This document shows positions 35,172 to 43,579 of a DNA stretch of 64,000 nucleotides, piece after piece. The notes below the pieces were generated by a model, which did no database searches, had not been told where the DNA came from, and was given only the letters and a program-made list of their open reading frames with translations. How positions within the stretch are numbered: position 1 is the first letter of the stretch; each line of letters begins with the position of its first letter. The position numbers were made by a program, and so were the translations under genes. Origin of the DNA: Planctomycetota bacterium (GTDB taxonomy: Bacteria > Planctomycetota > Planctomycetia > Pirellulales > UBA1268); assembly GCA_003669605.1 (NCBI GenBank), contig QWOP01000048.1:1-64000 (forward strand). Reading direction: 5' to 3'.

Positions 35172-37232
35172 TCACCGTGGGGGGCGGGAAACGATCCCCG
35201 CGTAGACCCGGGCCGCGAGTTCCCGTTGCGACTCCGGTCCAAACCGGGCGAGCGCATGCAGTCGGGCCGCTTCGCCAAGCGTCGCGCGGAACGCGGCGTC
35301 GTCGAGCAGCCGTTCGATCGCAGCAGTCCATTCTCCGGCATCATGCGCCACCAGGCCCGTCACGCCAGGAATGCCCCAGTCGATCAGTGGTCCGGTCGCC
35401 GCCACCACACTGGGAACGCCTACCAGCGCCGCAGTGGTGCAGCGGATCGGGCTCTTCGCCTCGCAGAAGGGGTTGCCAACCTCCAGTGGAGCGAGGTTGA
35501 CGTCAAACGCCGCCACCTCGGCGTGGAGATCGTTCAACGACACGCGAGGCCGGACGATGATCCGCTCGCGGTGGGGGACGAGGGCTGGGAATGCAGTTGG
35601 TGCGAGATGGCCGACGATCACCAAGAGCAGTTCGGGCCGCCGGGCGAGGAGATCCGCAAGCACCTCGGCGATGGTGCCAAAATCCCGGTCATGGGTGGGG
35701 GTGCCGCTGGCGAAGCCGATCCGGAGCCGACCGTCGGCAACCGAGGGTTTGGGGAGGCGGCTAGCCGCTGTGGCCGCAGCCAGCATGACTGAGTCGATGC
35801 CGTTGGGGAGGATGTAAACGTGGGGTACGACCGCGGCGCTTGCGGCCGCAAGCGCCGCGGTGGTCACCACCGCGGCATCGCTGTGTGCCAATGCCTGGCG
35901 GTGGAGGACGGCGGTGGCCAGCCACCGCTGCCGCTGTTCGGCCGGCAGCCTGTCGATAAAGGCGATGTGACCGGCCTCCATCAGACCTTCGTCGAACACG
36001 AGGTCGTCGATGTCGTGGACCAGAGGGATGCCCCGCGCCCGACAGACCGCCTGGACCCCCTCCAAGGCCGGCCCCCAGATGCCGCGAAAGACCGTGACCA
36101 CGTCGGCGTCCTGGACGGCCGCCGCCGCTTGAGGGTCTTCCAGCGGCAGCCAGCGGGCCCGCCAACCTGAGGCAGCAAGCGCCTCGGTCGTGTGGACGAC
36201 GCGGTAGACGTGCCCGGCGCTTGAGGGTGCGGCGGAGAGCAAGAGCACCGACGGCTGTGCCCGCTGTCGACGCGCTGCCGGCCCGGCCCGCGTGAGCCTC
36301 GCCAGTCCGGCGAGGATCTCCCCCCCCCAGGGATCGGTAGAGTCGCTCGCCGCCAGCCCCTGCCGCAGCCCCGCATACGCGGCCCGGAGCCGCTCGAAGG
36401 CAGTCGTGAGAGCGTCGAGTTCAAAGGCTGTTTGGGCCTCATCGGGGCGCGAGCGGATTGCCGCCTGCACACCACGCAGTGTCTCCAGCCCAGGGATTTC
36501 GTCCGGTCCGTCGCAAGCCCCAGCCGAAGCGACCGGCCGCTGGTGACGGAGATTGGGGGAGAGGAAGGCATCGATCGCAGCGCTCGATGCGTCGCTGGGC
36601 GCCGCCAGCGGGAGCATGGCCAAGAGCGGGCCGAGTGCCTGGCGCCAGTCGCTGACCAAGCTGGCATACTCAATCGTTGTCCGTGCCAGGTCCCGTGACT
36701 CCCGCTCCGCGTCGAGGACGTACCGCAACCAGAGCAGCAGTCCCCGGCTGGTTGCCGCAATCGCCGCTGGCCGAAACGCCTCTTCCCGCACCCGCACCTG
36801 GAGCGAGAGCGCCACCTCCCACGGATCGCGGATGGCAAGGATGGCGTGGGCCCGGAAGCCCGCCTCGGCGAGCACCGGCTTCCAAAACGGCAGCAACCGG
36901 CACAACCGCGGATCCTTGAAGACGATCGTCGATGCGGTGCCAAACTCCGCCGCCAGCAACTCTGCGGCGGTCGTGCGATCGGCAGCCCGGGCTGGGTCGG
37001 CGATCCATTCCGCAGGCACGGGGGCGTCGTCGTTCCAGCGGGTGCCAGCCGATTCCAGGAGCCGGCTGTTGAACCGAGCGATCGACCGCGATTCCCAGTA
37101 ACCGAGGGGATTATCGGCGGTTGGCGGCATCAGGTCGCGGGGCAATTCAGCTCCGGCAAGCGCGATGCTCCGCGTCAGCGCCGAGGTGCCGCTGCGGTGC
37201 ATGCCGAGGACGAGGATGGCGAGGCGATCCAC
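35172..37232 (-). CDS. Sulfotransferase-glycosyltransferase fusion protein
   Basis: A 686-aa two-domain protein. The N-terminal 230 residues look like a PAPS-dependent sulfotransferase: the 5'-phosphosulfate loop LGMHRSGTSALTR near the start, IVFKDPRLCRLLPFW, and the IRDPWEVALSLQVR 3'-phosphate region. A helical linker follows. The C-terminal half is a GT4/GT-B glycosyltransferase: PSVLLLSAAPSSAGHVYRV, VVTVFRGIWGP, VHDIDDLVFDEG, LRIGFASGTPTHDRDF, and the donor-binding LAPLEVGNPFCEAKSPIRCTTAALVGVPSVV. It therefore may add both a sugar and a sulfate to one glycan. The GTG start at 37232 has AAGGGGA eight bases upstream; an ATG at 37280 would overlap the preceding gene by 35 bp. Confidence 0.88.
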   Translation of the reverse strand: MDRLAILVLGMHRSGTSALTRSIALAGAELPRDLMPPTADNPLGYWESRSIARFNSRLLESAGTRWNDDAPVPAEWIADPARAADRTTAAELLAAEFGTASTIVFKDPRLCRLLPFWKPVLAEAGFRAHAILAIRDPWEVALSLQVRVREEAFRPAAIAATSRGLLLWLRYVLDAERESRDLARTTIEYASLVSDWRQALGPLLAMLPLAAPSDASSAAIDAFLSPNLRHQRPVASAGACDGPDEIPGLETLRGVQAAIRSRPDEAQTAFELDALTTAFERLRAAYAGLRQGLAASDSTDPWGGEILAGLARLTRAGPAARRQRAQPSVLLLSAAPSSAGHVYRVVHTTEALAASGWRARWLPLEDPQAAAAVQDADVVTVFRGIWGPALEGVQAVCRARGIPLVHDIDDLVFDEGLMEAGHIAFIDRLPAEQRQRWLATAVLHRQALAHSDAAVVTTAALAAASAAVVPHVYILPNGIDSVMLAAATAASRLPKPSVADGRLRIGFASGTPTHDRDFGTIAEVLADLLARRPELLLVIVGHLAPTAFPALVPHRERIIVRPRVSLNDLHAEVAAFDVNLAPLEVGNPFCEAKSPIRCTTAALVGVPSVVAATGPLIDWGIPGVTGLVAHDAGEWTAAIERLLDDAAFRATLGEAARLHALARFGPESQRELAARVYAGIVSRPPR

Positions 37233-37245
37233 CGTGCCGTTCCCC

Positions 37246-38160
37246 TTAGCAAACAGGGGGCACCGCAGCCCGGGCTTCATCCACCGACCGCTGCAGGAAG
37301 GGGATCGCCTGGTGGGGGAGTGTGCCGAGGATCACCGGCACTTCGACCGGCGGCGTGAACGGCTCACCCCGGAGCCTCATGTACTCCTCGTGAAACACCG
37401 GCCAGGGGTGGGATTGCGGCGGCACATTGGTGGCAACGCCACCGTGGAACTGGTGAAAAGTCCCCTCGCCGAGGAGATGCACAACCCTCCCCGCCGCAGC
37501 ACTTGCGCGGCGGTGGAAGTCGAGGTTTACCAGGCCCCCGCCGGGCGTTTGAAAGCCCTCGTCGAATCCCCCGAGTTGCTCGAACAACCGCCGCCGGACG
37601 GCCAAGCCGTTGCTCTCGGAGAGCGGGCGGAACCAACCGCCGCGGCTGGAGCCGGCGAAGGCGGCGATGCGGAACAATTCGTAGCCGTCGGCCCGCCAGT
37701 CAACCGAATCGAGAAGCCGGTCCTCGACCGACTGATCGTAGCCCTCGAGCAGCGACTCATTTTGCATCTTCGGTCCGAGGTGCCAGGCGAGTGTGGCCAC
37801 CAGCGGATTCTCCCACGCCCGTAGGGCATCGAGCGTGAGGCGAATGATGCCGGGGGTGAGCATCCGGGCGCCGTCGATGCAAACCATCACCGCCTCGCCG
37901 GCTGCCTCGCGGGCGGCGGCGTTGATCACCCCCGACGGCGACGGCGAGCCGCTGGCGCGCACCAAGCGGATGTTCGGTCCAAAGGCAGCCACGGCGGCGG
38001 CATCGAGCGGCACGGCCGAGCCGTTGTCGATGGCGATCACCTCATAGTCATTGGCGGTCACTCCCCGCTGGTAGTTGGGGGAAAGCGTGTGCAGCGTCCG
38101 CGGTGCCTCGCGGCCCATGTCGCGAAAGACGACGATCACCGACAGTCCCAGGGGGCTCAT
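37246..38160 (-). CDS. Glycosyltransferase family 2 protein
   Basis: A 304-aa GT-A fold glycosyltransferase. LSVIVVFRDMGREAPRTLHTLSPNYQ opens the fold; YEVIAIDNGSAVPLD holds the first Asp of the nucleotide-sugar site. The DxD position reads VMVCIDGARML, which has only one Asp, so the metal site is slightly unusual. The acceptor part has SNGLAVRRRLFEQLGGFDEGFQTPGGGLVNLDFHRRA, typical for GT2 enzymes. No membrane helix is present. The start overlaps the upstream sulfotransferase stop in an ATGA, and the sulfotransferase-GT fusion follows 13 bp after the stop, so the three form one operon for a sulfated surface glycan. Confidence 0.88.
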   Translation of the reverse strand: MSPLGLSVIVVFRDMGREAPRTLHTLSPNYQRGVTANDYEVIAIDNGSAVPLDAAAVAAFGPNIRLVRASGSPSPSGVINAAAREAAGEAVMVCIDGARMLTPGIIRLTLDALRAWENPLVATLAWHLGPKMQNESLLEGYDQSVEDRLLDSVDWRADGYELFRIAAFAGSSRGGWFRPLSESNGLAVRRRLFEQLGGFDEGFQTPGGGLVNLDFHRRASAAAGRVVHLLGEGTFHQFHGGVATNVPPQSHPWPVFHEEYMRLRGEPFTPPVEVPVILGTLPHQAIPFLQRSVDEARAAVPPVC

Positions 38161-39128
38161 GACGGGTGCGTCCCCCGCGTCTGATCGCTTTCATCCGGAC
38201 CGCTCCCTCCCCCGCCACCGCTGCCGGGAGCGGGGCTGATCGGCAACATCCCCGGTGGAGCGGTGCCGGCGGCGGCCGGATCGAGGAGGACGTTGACCAT
38301 GTTGTGTCCCTTGCCACCAACGCGGACCTCACGGCGGGGAAGCGGGCCGGTGCCCCGTGGCATGCCGAAGCCGTCAACCCAGCGTTTCAGATCGCGGCCG
38401 AGTCGTTTGCCGATTTTCTCCACTTCAGGGCCATACATCTGCTGCAGCGCCGCCACGATCGTCGGCCGGGGGGGGAGATCCTGCTGCTGCTTGTAGACCA
38501 TGTCGGCGGTCAGTGAGGGGACGACTCGCTCGGCCAATTCGGCGGCGGGAACTAGGGCAAAGCCCGCCGGGTCGATCCGCAGGTGGTCGGCAAGGGCCTC
38601 GAGAACACCCACGGGGCAGGCCTCGATGTCATCGCTGATAAGCGGAAAGAGTTGGTCCTCAGAGAACACGCTCTCCCAGCGATCAAGCATGCCGACATAG
38701 TCGCCGCTGCGGCGGGAGGCGGAGGACTCGATGTGATCGATGAACCACTGATCGGAGACTTCCGCGTCGAGCATTTGGGCCCGCACCAGGGCCATCAGTG
38801 CCGCCGACCAGGCCCGTTCCAGTGGATTGCGGAAACTGATGAAGAGGCGGATCTCTGGACAGGCCGACTGCAGTGCACGGATGGTCTCGATCGGCAGCGT
38901 GGCGTAGGCGGGAGTGATCTCACCGGAGCGGATTGGCAGTCCGGCAGGGGTCTGCCGCGACGGCGGTTCGAGGACTTTGAGCCACTGGGCGACGTGGGAG
39001 GCATCGGCCCGGTCCCAGAAGTGCACCTCCTTACCGGCGGGGAAGGCTACCTGGGGGTGGCGGGAGAGTTGGTGGAACAGCCATGTGGTGCCCCCCTTCT
39101 GCACGCCGATGCCGAGGAAGTCGACCAT
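38157..39128 (-). CDS. Sulfotransferase
   Basis: A 323-aa PAPS-dependent sulfotransferase of the heparan/NodH-like kind. The phosphosulfate loop is DFLGIGVQKGGTTWLFHQLSRHP at the very N-terminus, KEVHFWD follows, and the 3'-phosphate loop is IRLFISFRNPLERAWSAALM. The last 60 residues are Gly/Pro-rich and probably disordered. The ATG at 39128 is preferred because GGGAGG lies nine bases upstream; an ATG two codons earlier would be too close to it. It starts 54 bp downstream of tRNA-His and overlaps the GT2 gene by ATGA. Confidence 0.9.
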   Translation of the reverse strand: MVDFLGIGVQKGGTTWLFHQLSRHPQVAFPAGKEVHFWDRADASHVAQWLKVLEPPSRQTPAGLPIRSGEITPAYATLPIETIRALQSACPEIRLFISFRNPLERAWSAALMALVRAQMLDAEVSDQWFIDHIESSASRRSGDYVGMLDRWESVFSEDQLFPLISDDIEACPVGVLEALADHLRIDPAGFALVPAAELAERVVPSLTADMVYKQQQDLPPRPTIVAALQQMYGPEVEKIGKRLGRDLKRWVDGFGMPRGTGPLPRREVRVGGKGHNMVNVLLDPAAAGTAPPGMLPISPAPGSGGGGGSGPDESDQTRGTHPS

Positions 39129-39181
39129 CGGCATGCACCTCCCTGGCACGACATCGGGCGAAATCACCGAGAAAACCGAAG

Positions 39182-39256
39182 GGTGGCTGACGGGACTCGA
39201 ACCCGCGACCCCTAGAATCACAATCTAGTGCTCTAACCAACTGAGCTACAACCACC
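39182..39256 (-). tRNA. tRNA-His (anticodon GTG)
   Basis: The minus strand folds as a full cloverleaf: acceptor GTGGTTG / CAGCCAC with one G-T pair, D-arm AGCTCAGTTGGTTAGAGC, anticodon stem CTAGA/TCTAG around the loop TTGTGAT, and T-arm GCGGGTTCGAGTCCCGT. A G precedes the acceptor (39256) and faces C73 (39182), giving the G-1:C73 pair that histidyl-tRNA synthetase needs. CCA is not encoded. Confidence 0.96.
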
Positions 39257-39347
39257 ACAAGACTCAAGGGACCGAAGAGTTTAGCACAAATCCTCCCAAA
39301 TTCATGAGGGGCTGGCACGAAGTGCCGGCAGGAGGGCCCCGAAGCCG

Positions 39348-39800
39348 CTATTCCCGCCGCCGGGAGTCGATCAGGATCGTCACCGGGCCGTCGTTGACCA
39401 GGCTCACCTGCATGTCGGCCGCGAACACTCCCCGAGCCACCGGACGGGCCGCCCCCCGCGCTAGCTCGGCCACAAACCGCTCGTAGAGGGGCACCGCCTC
39501 CTCCGGCCGCGCCGCCCGGACAAATCCCGGCCGGTTCCCCTTCTGCGTGCTCGCCTGGAGCGTGAACTGGCTGACCGCCAGCAACTCTCCATCAATGTCG
39601 ACGACACTGCGGTTCATCTTCCCTTCACTGTCGGCAAAGATCCGCATCCGCGCGATCTTTTCCGCCAGCCAGTCAGCATCGGCTGCCCCATCCCCCACCT
39701 CGACACCCACCAGGACGAGCAGACCGAGCCCGATCCGGCCCACGCTGGCTCCGTCGATCATCACCTCCGCCGCACGCACCCGCTGGATCACGGCTCGCAT
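39348..39800 (-). CDS. dtd: D-aminoacyl-tRNA deacylase
   Basis: A 150-aa enzyme that removes D-amino acids, and glycine mischarged on tRNA-Ala, from tRNAs. Family motifs are complete: [17 protein letters not shown] at the start, [10 protein letters not shown] with the SQFT motif, the [15 protein letters not shown] block, and [14 protein letters not shown] near the end (the NGPVT motif). The length is typical (about 145-150). Its ATG overlaps the stop of a 58-codon ORF in TGATG. Confidence 0.96.
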   Translation of the reverse strand: MRAVIQRVRAAEVMIDGASVGRIGLGLLVLVGVEVGDGAADADWLAEKIARMRIFADSEGKMNRSVVDIDGELLAVSQFTLQASTQKGNRPGFVRAARPEEAVPLYERFVAELARGAARPVARGVFAADMQVSLVNDGPVTILIDSRRRE

Positions 39801-39976
39801 CAGGTGACACCTTCCGGCCTGCCATGAGGACAGCGAACCGCCCGCAAGCGCCGGAGCGCGTCGCTGGCAAGGACGATGTCGTGGAAGGCGGGCGCCGCGT
39901 TGGCGAGAGAATTGCAGTCGTCGTCGCGAAGAGTGGCGTCGCACCGGATCCCCCCCCGCCCCGTGACTCCGCTCAT
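39800..39976 (-). CDS. Possible 58-aa protein coupled to dtd and the MFS gene
   Basis: The ATG at 39976 overlaps the stop of the MFS gene (ATGA) and the stop at 39800 overlaps the dtd start (TGATG). Both junctions are of the kind used for translational coupling. Third codon positions are strongly G/C, like neighbours. The peptide has two cysteines in [10 protein letters not shown], then a helical stretch [28 protein letters not shown]. It resembles no family that I know. The exact tiling between two real genes argues for a true small gene; chance is the alternative. Confidence 0.5.
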   Translation of the reverse strand: MSGVTGRGGIRCDATLRDDDCNSLANAAPAFHDIVLASDALRRLRAVRCPHGRPEGVT

Positions 39977-41322
39977 CGTTCGCCATCCTTGATGCCCGTG
40001 GTCGGCCCAGCCTCGCCGTGGCCAAGCGGGCTGAGGAGTGTGCCGGCGCGGGCGAGAAACCACCAGCCGGCAACGAGCTGTACCAGAAGCGCCACCAGCC
40101 CGGCCCGTGGATGCCCCGTCAGGGCATACGCGCCGCCGAAGACGACACTCGCCAGGAAGCCGGCGAGTTTCGAACCGACATTGAGAAGGCCAAATGTGGC
40201 GCCAAACCGGCCCGGCGGGGCCAGCCCAGCCACGGTGGCCCGAAGGACGCTCGCGGCACCGCCGAGGACGACCCCCAAGAGCACCGCCAGGGCGGTCAAC
40301 TGCCACCTCTGGGAGACAAACCCTGCCAGCGCAAGCACCGTCACCCAACCAGAGAGCGACAGGACCAACGCCGGCCAGCGTCCCCAGACCGTCGACAGCC
40401 ACCCGCTGACGAGCGCCCCCGGAAGTGCCACCACCTGCACCAGCAACACCAGCCGCACCAGGTCGCCAGCCTCGAGGTGGAACTCCTGGAGAGCTACCGA
40501 GGAAAATTGGCCGATCGCCGTCTGCATGGCCCCCAGGAGCAGGACGGCGCCGGTGAGGACGCGCGCCAGCGCCCGGTGGCAACCATCACGCGCGGCGAGC
40601 TCGCGGGCGAATCCGAGCAGTTCACCGGCCGAAGTAGCCGAATGCCCTTCCTGGCGGCCATCGCCAAAGCGAACAAAAAATGCCGGCAGCGAGAAGAGCA
40701 GCCACCATCCCCCCATGATCGCAAACGCCACGCGCAAGGCACCAGAATCGGAAAGGCCGGAGGCGGCCCGCGATGAGAAGACCCCGGTGGCGATGACCAA
40801 CGCGATTGCACCGCCGGCATACCCGGCTGCGTAGCCGATCGCGGAGAGCCGGTCGGCCTTCTTCCCCACCGCGATCCGCGGCAACAGACTCCCGGTGAAG
40901 ATGGCAGAGAGATCGAAGCCGATCGAAGCCAGGATCGTGGCGGCGACGACGGCCAGCCGTGCGGAGGGGGGCACGAGCGCCAGACCGATGGCGGCAATGC
41001 TGCCGAGGAGGACACTCGCCAGAAGAGCCTGGCGATGGGCCTGTGTCCGATCGGCCCAGGCCGCCACCCACGGCGCCACCACCGCCGCCAGCAGCATCGC
41101 CACTGCGAGCGTCCAGGCCCATACCACGCCTCCCGGCACGCCCCACGGGTCACCGGCAAACACGACCTTCTCGACGTAGGCCACCAGGAGCGTGATCGAG
41201 ATCGTGGAAAAGGCGCTGGCTCCCCAGTCGAGCATCACCCACGCCACCGATGCCCCCCGCAGCGAGCCGGCGCTCAAACCGGCCGCCATCGATGGGCCGG
41301 CGGTGTGATTCCGCTCAATCAC
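39973..41322 (-). CDS. MFS transporter, Atg22/UMF1-like
   Basis: A 449-aa membrane protein with about twelve helices. The opening [30 protein letters not shown] is characteristic of the Atg22/UMF1 branch of the major facilitator superfamily (yeast Atg22 exports amino acids from the vacuole). [17 protein letters not shown] after helix 2 corresponds to the MFS A-motif loop. The GTG start at 41322 has GGAGAGG a few bases upstream and overlaps the stop of the preceding small membrane protein gene by 8 bp. Substrate unknown. Confidence 0.87.
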   Translation of the reverse strand: MIERNHTAGPSMAAGLSAGSLRGASVAWVMLDWGASAFSTISITLLVAYVEKVVFAGDPWGVPGGVVWAWTLAVAMLLAAVVAPWVAAWADRTQAHRQALLASVLLGSIAAIGLALVPPSARLAVVAATILASIGFDLSAIFTGSLLPRIAVGKKADRLSAIGYAAGYAGGAIALVIATGVFSSRAASGLSDSGALRVAFAIMGGWWLLFSLPAFFVRFGDGRQEGHSATSAGELLGFARELAARDGCHRALARVLTGAVLLLGAMQTAIGQFSSVALQEFHLEAGDLVRLVLLVQVVALPGALVSGWLSTVWGRWPALVLSLSGWVTVLALAGFVSQRWQLTALAVLLGVVLGGAASVLRATVAGLAPPGRFGATFGLLNVGSKLAGFLASVVFGGAYALTGHPRAGLVALLVQLVAGWWFLARAGTLLSPLGHGEAGPTTGIKDGER

Positions 41323-41806
41323 GTCCCTCTCCACGCGAGACAGGCTCTTCTTGCTGGACAGCCTCTTTGTGCGGTTCATCCTCGGCCTTTTGGAGCGCCC
41401 GTCCGACTGCAGACGACCTCCCCAGGCGGAGAATCTGCACCGCACAGAACACCAGCGAGAGCAGGAGGAGGAGCATGTCGGAGTAGCGGCCGCGGCCAAA
41501 CTGGATCACGGCCAAGACCACTGCCACGAGGCTCCATGCCAAGAAAGCCCAGAAGATGATCGAATTGCCCTCTGGCTTTGGACCAGCCTGTGGAACGCTC
41601 GGGCGTCCCACGCTCGAGACTGCACTGAGCACTGCGGCGAACTCGGCGTCTGCCACAATCGGCCGCCACTGATCGGCCCCGCGATCGATCTCGTCCCCGG
41701 CCCCGAGAAGCCCCTCGCGCACACGGTCGAGGGCCGGGCCGACAGCGCCCTCATAGATCGTCTGGCCGTCACGGCGGATGCGGATCGAGTCAGTTTCCTG
41801 GGCCAT
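41315..41806 (-). CDS. Small membrane protein, function unknown
   Basis: A 163-aa protein. The N-terminal part (DSIRIRRDGQTIYEGAVGPALDRVREGLLGAGDEIDRGADQWRPI) resembles a small sensor or ligand module of the kind called GYF_2-like in planctomycetes, but I cannot confirm it. Two membrane helices follow (IIFWAFLAWSLVAVVLAVIQF and DMLLLLLSLVFCAVQIL), then an acidic tail. The ATG at 41806 is chosen over one at 41875. It overlaps the MFS start, so the two are likely co-translated. Confidence 0.65.
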   Translation of the reverse strand: MAQETDSIRIRRDGQTIYEGAVGPALDRVREGLLGAGDEIDRGADQWRPIVADAEFAAVLSAVSSVGRPSVPQAGPKPEGNSIIFWAFLAWSLVAVVLAVIQFGRGRYSDMLLLLLSLVFCAVQILRLGRSSAVGRALQKAEDEPHKEAVQQEEPVSRGEGRD

Positions 41807-41880
41807 CGGGAACGTCTCGGCGGGGGCTGGTGGATGGCAAAGGGAACTCCCCTGGCGGCCCATCGTAGGCATCATTCCCC

Positions 41881-41960
41881 CCCCTCACAATGATCCCCTC
41901 ACAATGATCATGGGGGATCACGCAATCATGGGGGATCCCGCGATCATGGGGGATCCCCGC
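41881..41960. repeat. Compound tandem repeat at the 3' end of rarA
   Basis: CCCCTCACAATGAT occurs twice in tandem (41881, 41895), followed by three 18-bp units beginning ATCATGGGGGATC (41907, 41925, 41943). The last unit includes the rarA stop codon (41944-41946) and encodes its final residues GDPP, so the repeat has grown out of, or into, the coding end of the gene. The GGGGATCCCC-like centres are palindromic. Confidence 0.8.
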
Positions 41961-43290
41961 CGCCTGGCTCTCCGGCCGTCTCGCCGCGAAGACGGCGGCG
42001 GATGTCGGCCAGTCGGGCGGCGACCATCCGCTCCTCGCCACGGTCGGTGGGCTGGTAGTAGTTCTTCTCCACCCCCAGGTAGTCCTGGGCGGCAACTCCG
42101 TCGGGCGCGTCATGCGAAGAGCGATAGCCGACACCTCGGCCGGCGGCCTGCGCCGCGGCACTGTGGCGGTCCTGCAGATGCCGCGGCACAGGGATCACTC
42201 TGCGGTCAACGACATCGCTGCGGGCGGCGGCGATTCCGGTGGTACAGGCGTTGCTCTTGGGAGCCATCGCCAAATAGATGACCGCTTGGGAAAGCGCCAG
42301 TTGGCATTCCGGGAGACCGACGAATTCCGTGGCCTGCATCGCCGCCACTGCCACCAAGAGGGCCCGCGGGTCGGCATTGCCGACATCCTCACTGGCGAGG
42401 ATCACGAGCCTCCGGGCCAGGAAGCGGACCTCCTCTCCCCCCTCGAGCATCCGTGCCAGCCAGTACAGCCCAGCATCGGGGTCACTGCCCCGGATGCTCT
42501 TGATCAAGGCGCTTGCGCAGTCGTAGTGGGTGTCGCCGGCGTCATACACGAGCGCTTTGCGCTGCGCGCTCTCCCGGGCCAGATCGAGATCGAAGAGGAG
42601 CGGCCGGCGGGACTCTGAGAGGACACCGATCTCCAGGGCTCCCAGCGCCCGGCGGGCATCACCATCAGACGACTCCACCAGGAAGTCCAGCGCCGCCGGC
42701 TCGAGCGTCACCTGCTCGTTGCCCAGTCCGTGCTCACGATCCGACACGGCGCGGCTGAGGACCGCAGCGATGTGCGCCGCGGAGAGCGGTTCAAGGGCGA
42801 ACAACCGACTCCGGCTGACCAGGGCACTGGTGAGCGCGAAGGATGGGTTCTGGGTTGTGGCCCCGATGAGTGCGATCGCCCCCTGTTCGACGTCGGGGAG
42901 GAGAACGTCCTGCTGCGCCTTGTTGAAGCGGTGAATCTCATCGATGAACAGACAGGTGTGCTGGCCGTCGTCCCCGAGACGCCGGCGGGCGGCATCGAGG
43001 ACCTCGCGGAGTTCCTTGACGCCCGAGGCGGTGGCGGAGAGCTCTACGAACCGGCGCCGCGTCTCGCGGGCAATGATCTCCGCGAGCGTCGTTTTCCCCA
43101 CTCCCGGCGGGCCATGGAGGATCACCGAGCCAAGCCGATCCGACTCGATGAGCCGCCGCAGTAACCGCCCCGGGCCGATGACGTGCTCCTGCCCCACATA
43201 GTCTGCCAGTCGCCGGGGCCGCATCCGGGCGGCGAGCGGTGCAGCCCGGGCGATGTTGGCGGCCCGGGAAGCAGAGAACAGGTCGGCCAT
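41944..43290 (-). CDS. rarA: Replication-associated recombination protein A (RarA/MgsA)
   Basis: A 448-aa clamp-loader-like AAA+ ATPase that acts at stalled replication forks and is conserved from bacteria to the eukaryotic WRNIP1/Mgs1. Motifs: RPRRLADYVGQEHVIGPG, Walker A LHGPPGVGKTT, Walker B CLFIDEIHRFNKAQQDVLLP, sensor 1 IGATTQNPSF, and the arginine finger region VSRSRLFALEPL. The C-terminal RarA tetramerisation region is complete (DAGLYWLARMLEGGEEVRFLARRLVILASEDVGNADPRAL, LPECQLALSQAVIYLAMAPKSN). Its last codons lie in a tandem repeat. It diverges from the deaminase gene across 289 bp. Confidence 0.95.
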   Translation of the reverse strand: MADLFSASRAANIARAAPLAARMRPRRLADYVGQEHVIGPGRLLRRLIESDRLGSVILHGPPGVGKTTLAEIIARETRRRFVELSATASGVKELREVLDAARRRLGDDGQHTCLFIDEIHRFNKAQQDVLLPDVEQGAIALIGATTQNPSFALTSALVSRSRLFALEPLSAAHIAAVLSRAVSDREHGLGNEQVTLEPAALDFLVESSDGDARRALGALEIGVLSESRRPLLFDLDLARESAQRKALVYDAGDTHYDCASALIKSIRGSDPDAGLYWLARMLEGGEEVRFLARRLVILASEDVGNADPRALLVAVAAMQATEFVGLPECQLALSQAVIYLAMAPKSNACTTGIAAARSDVVDRRVIPVPRHLQDRHSAAAQAAGRGVGYRSSHDAPDGVAAQDYLGVEKNYYQPTDRGEERMVAARLADIRRRLRGETAGEPGGGDPP

Positions 43291-43579
43291 GGAGCACCGG
43301 AGGAGGCGTGGGAGGAGCGGCGAACTGCTGAAGGACCGATTCTCGCGGCCGGAAGCCGCTGTGGGAAACCCCCGCCGTCCCGAACGGTCTGGGGACCAAG
43401 TCGGGGGAGAACTTCTGCCACGTCACACAAGTCAGTGAAAACGCCGCTTGGTCTCGAGTTCGTCAGGCATCGCCTCTGGCGATACCGGACTGCCTGCACG
43501 GCCTACCGGCCCGGCGGTACTTTTAGCCACAAGGGCGGCAAGGGCCGGAAATGTATTCACAGCCTTTTAGAGCGCCGCT

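Noticed and set aside
34685-35344. 219-codon minus-strand frame upstream of the receptor gene
   Set aside because: It overlaps the 3' end of the sulfotransferase fusion and has poor codon pattern.
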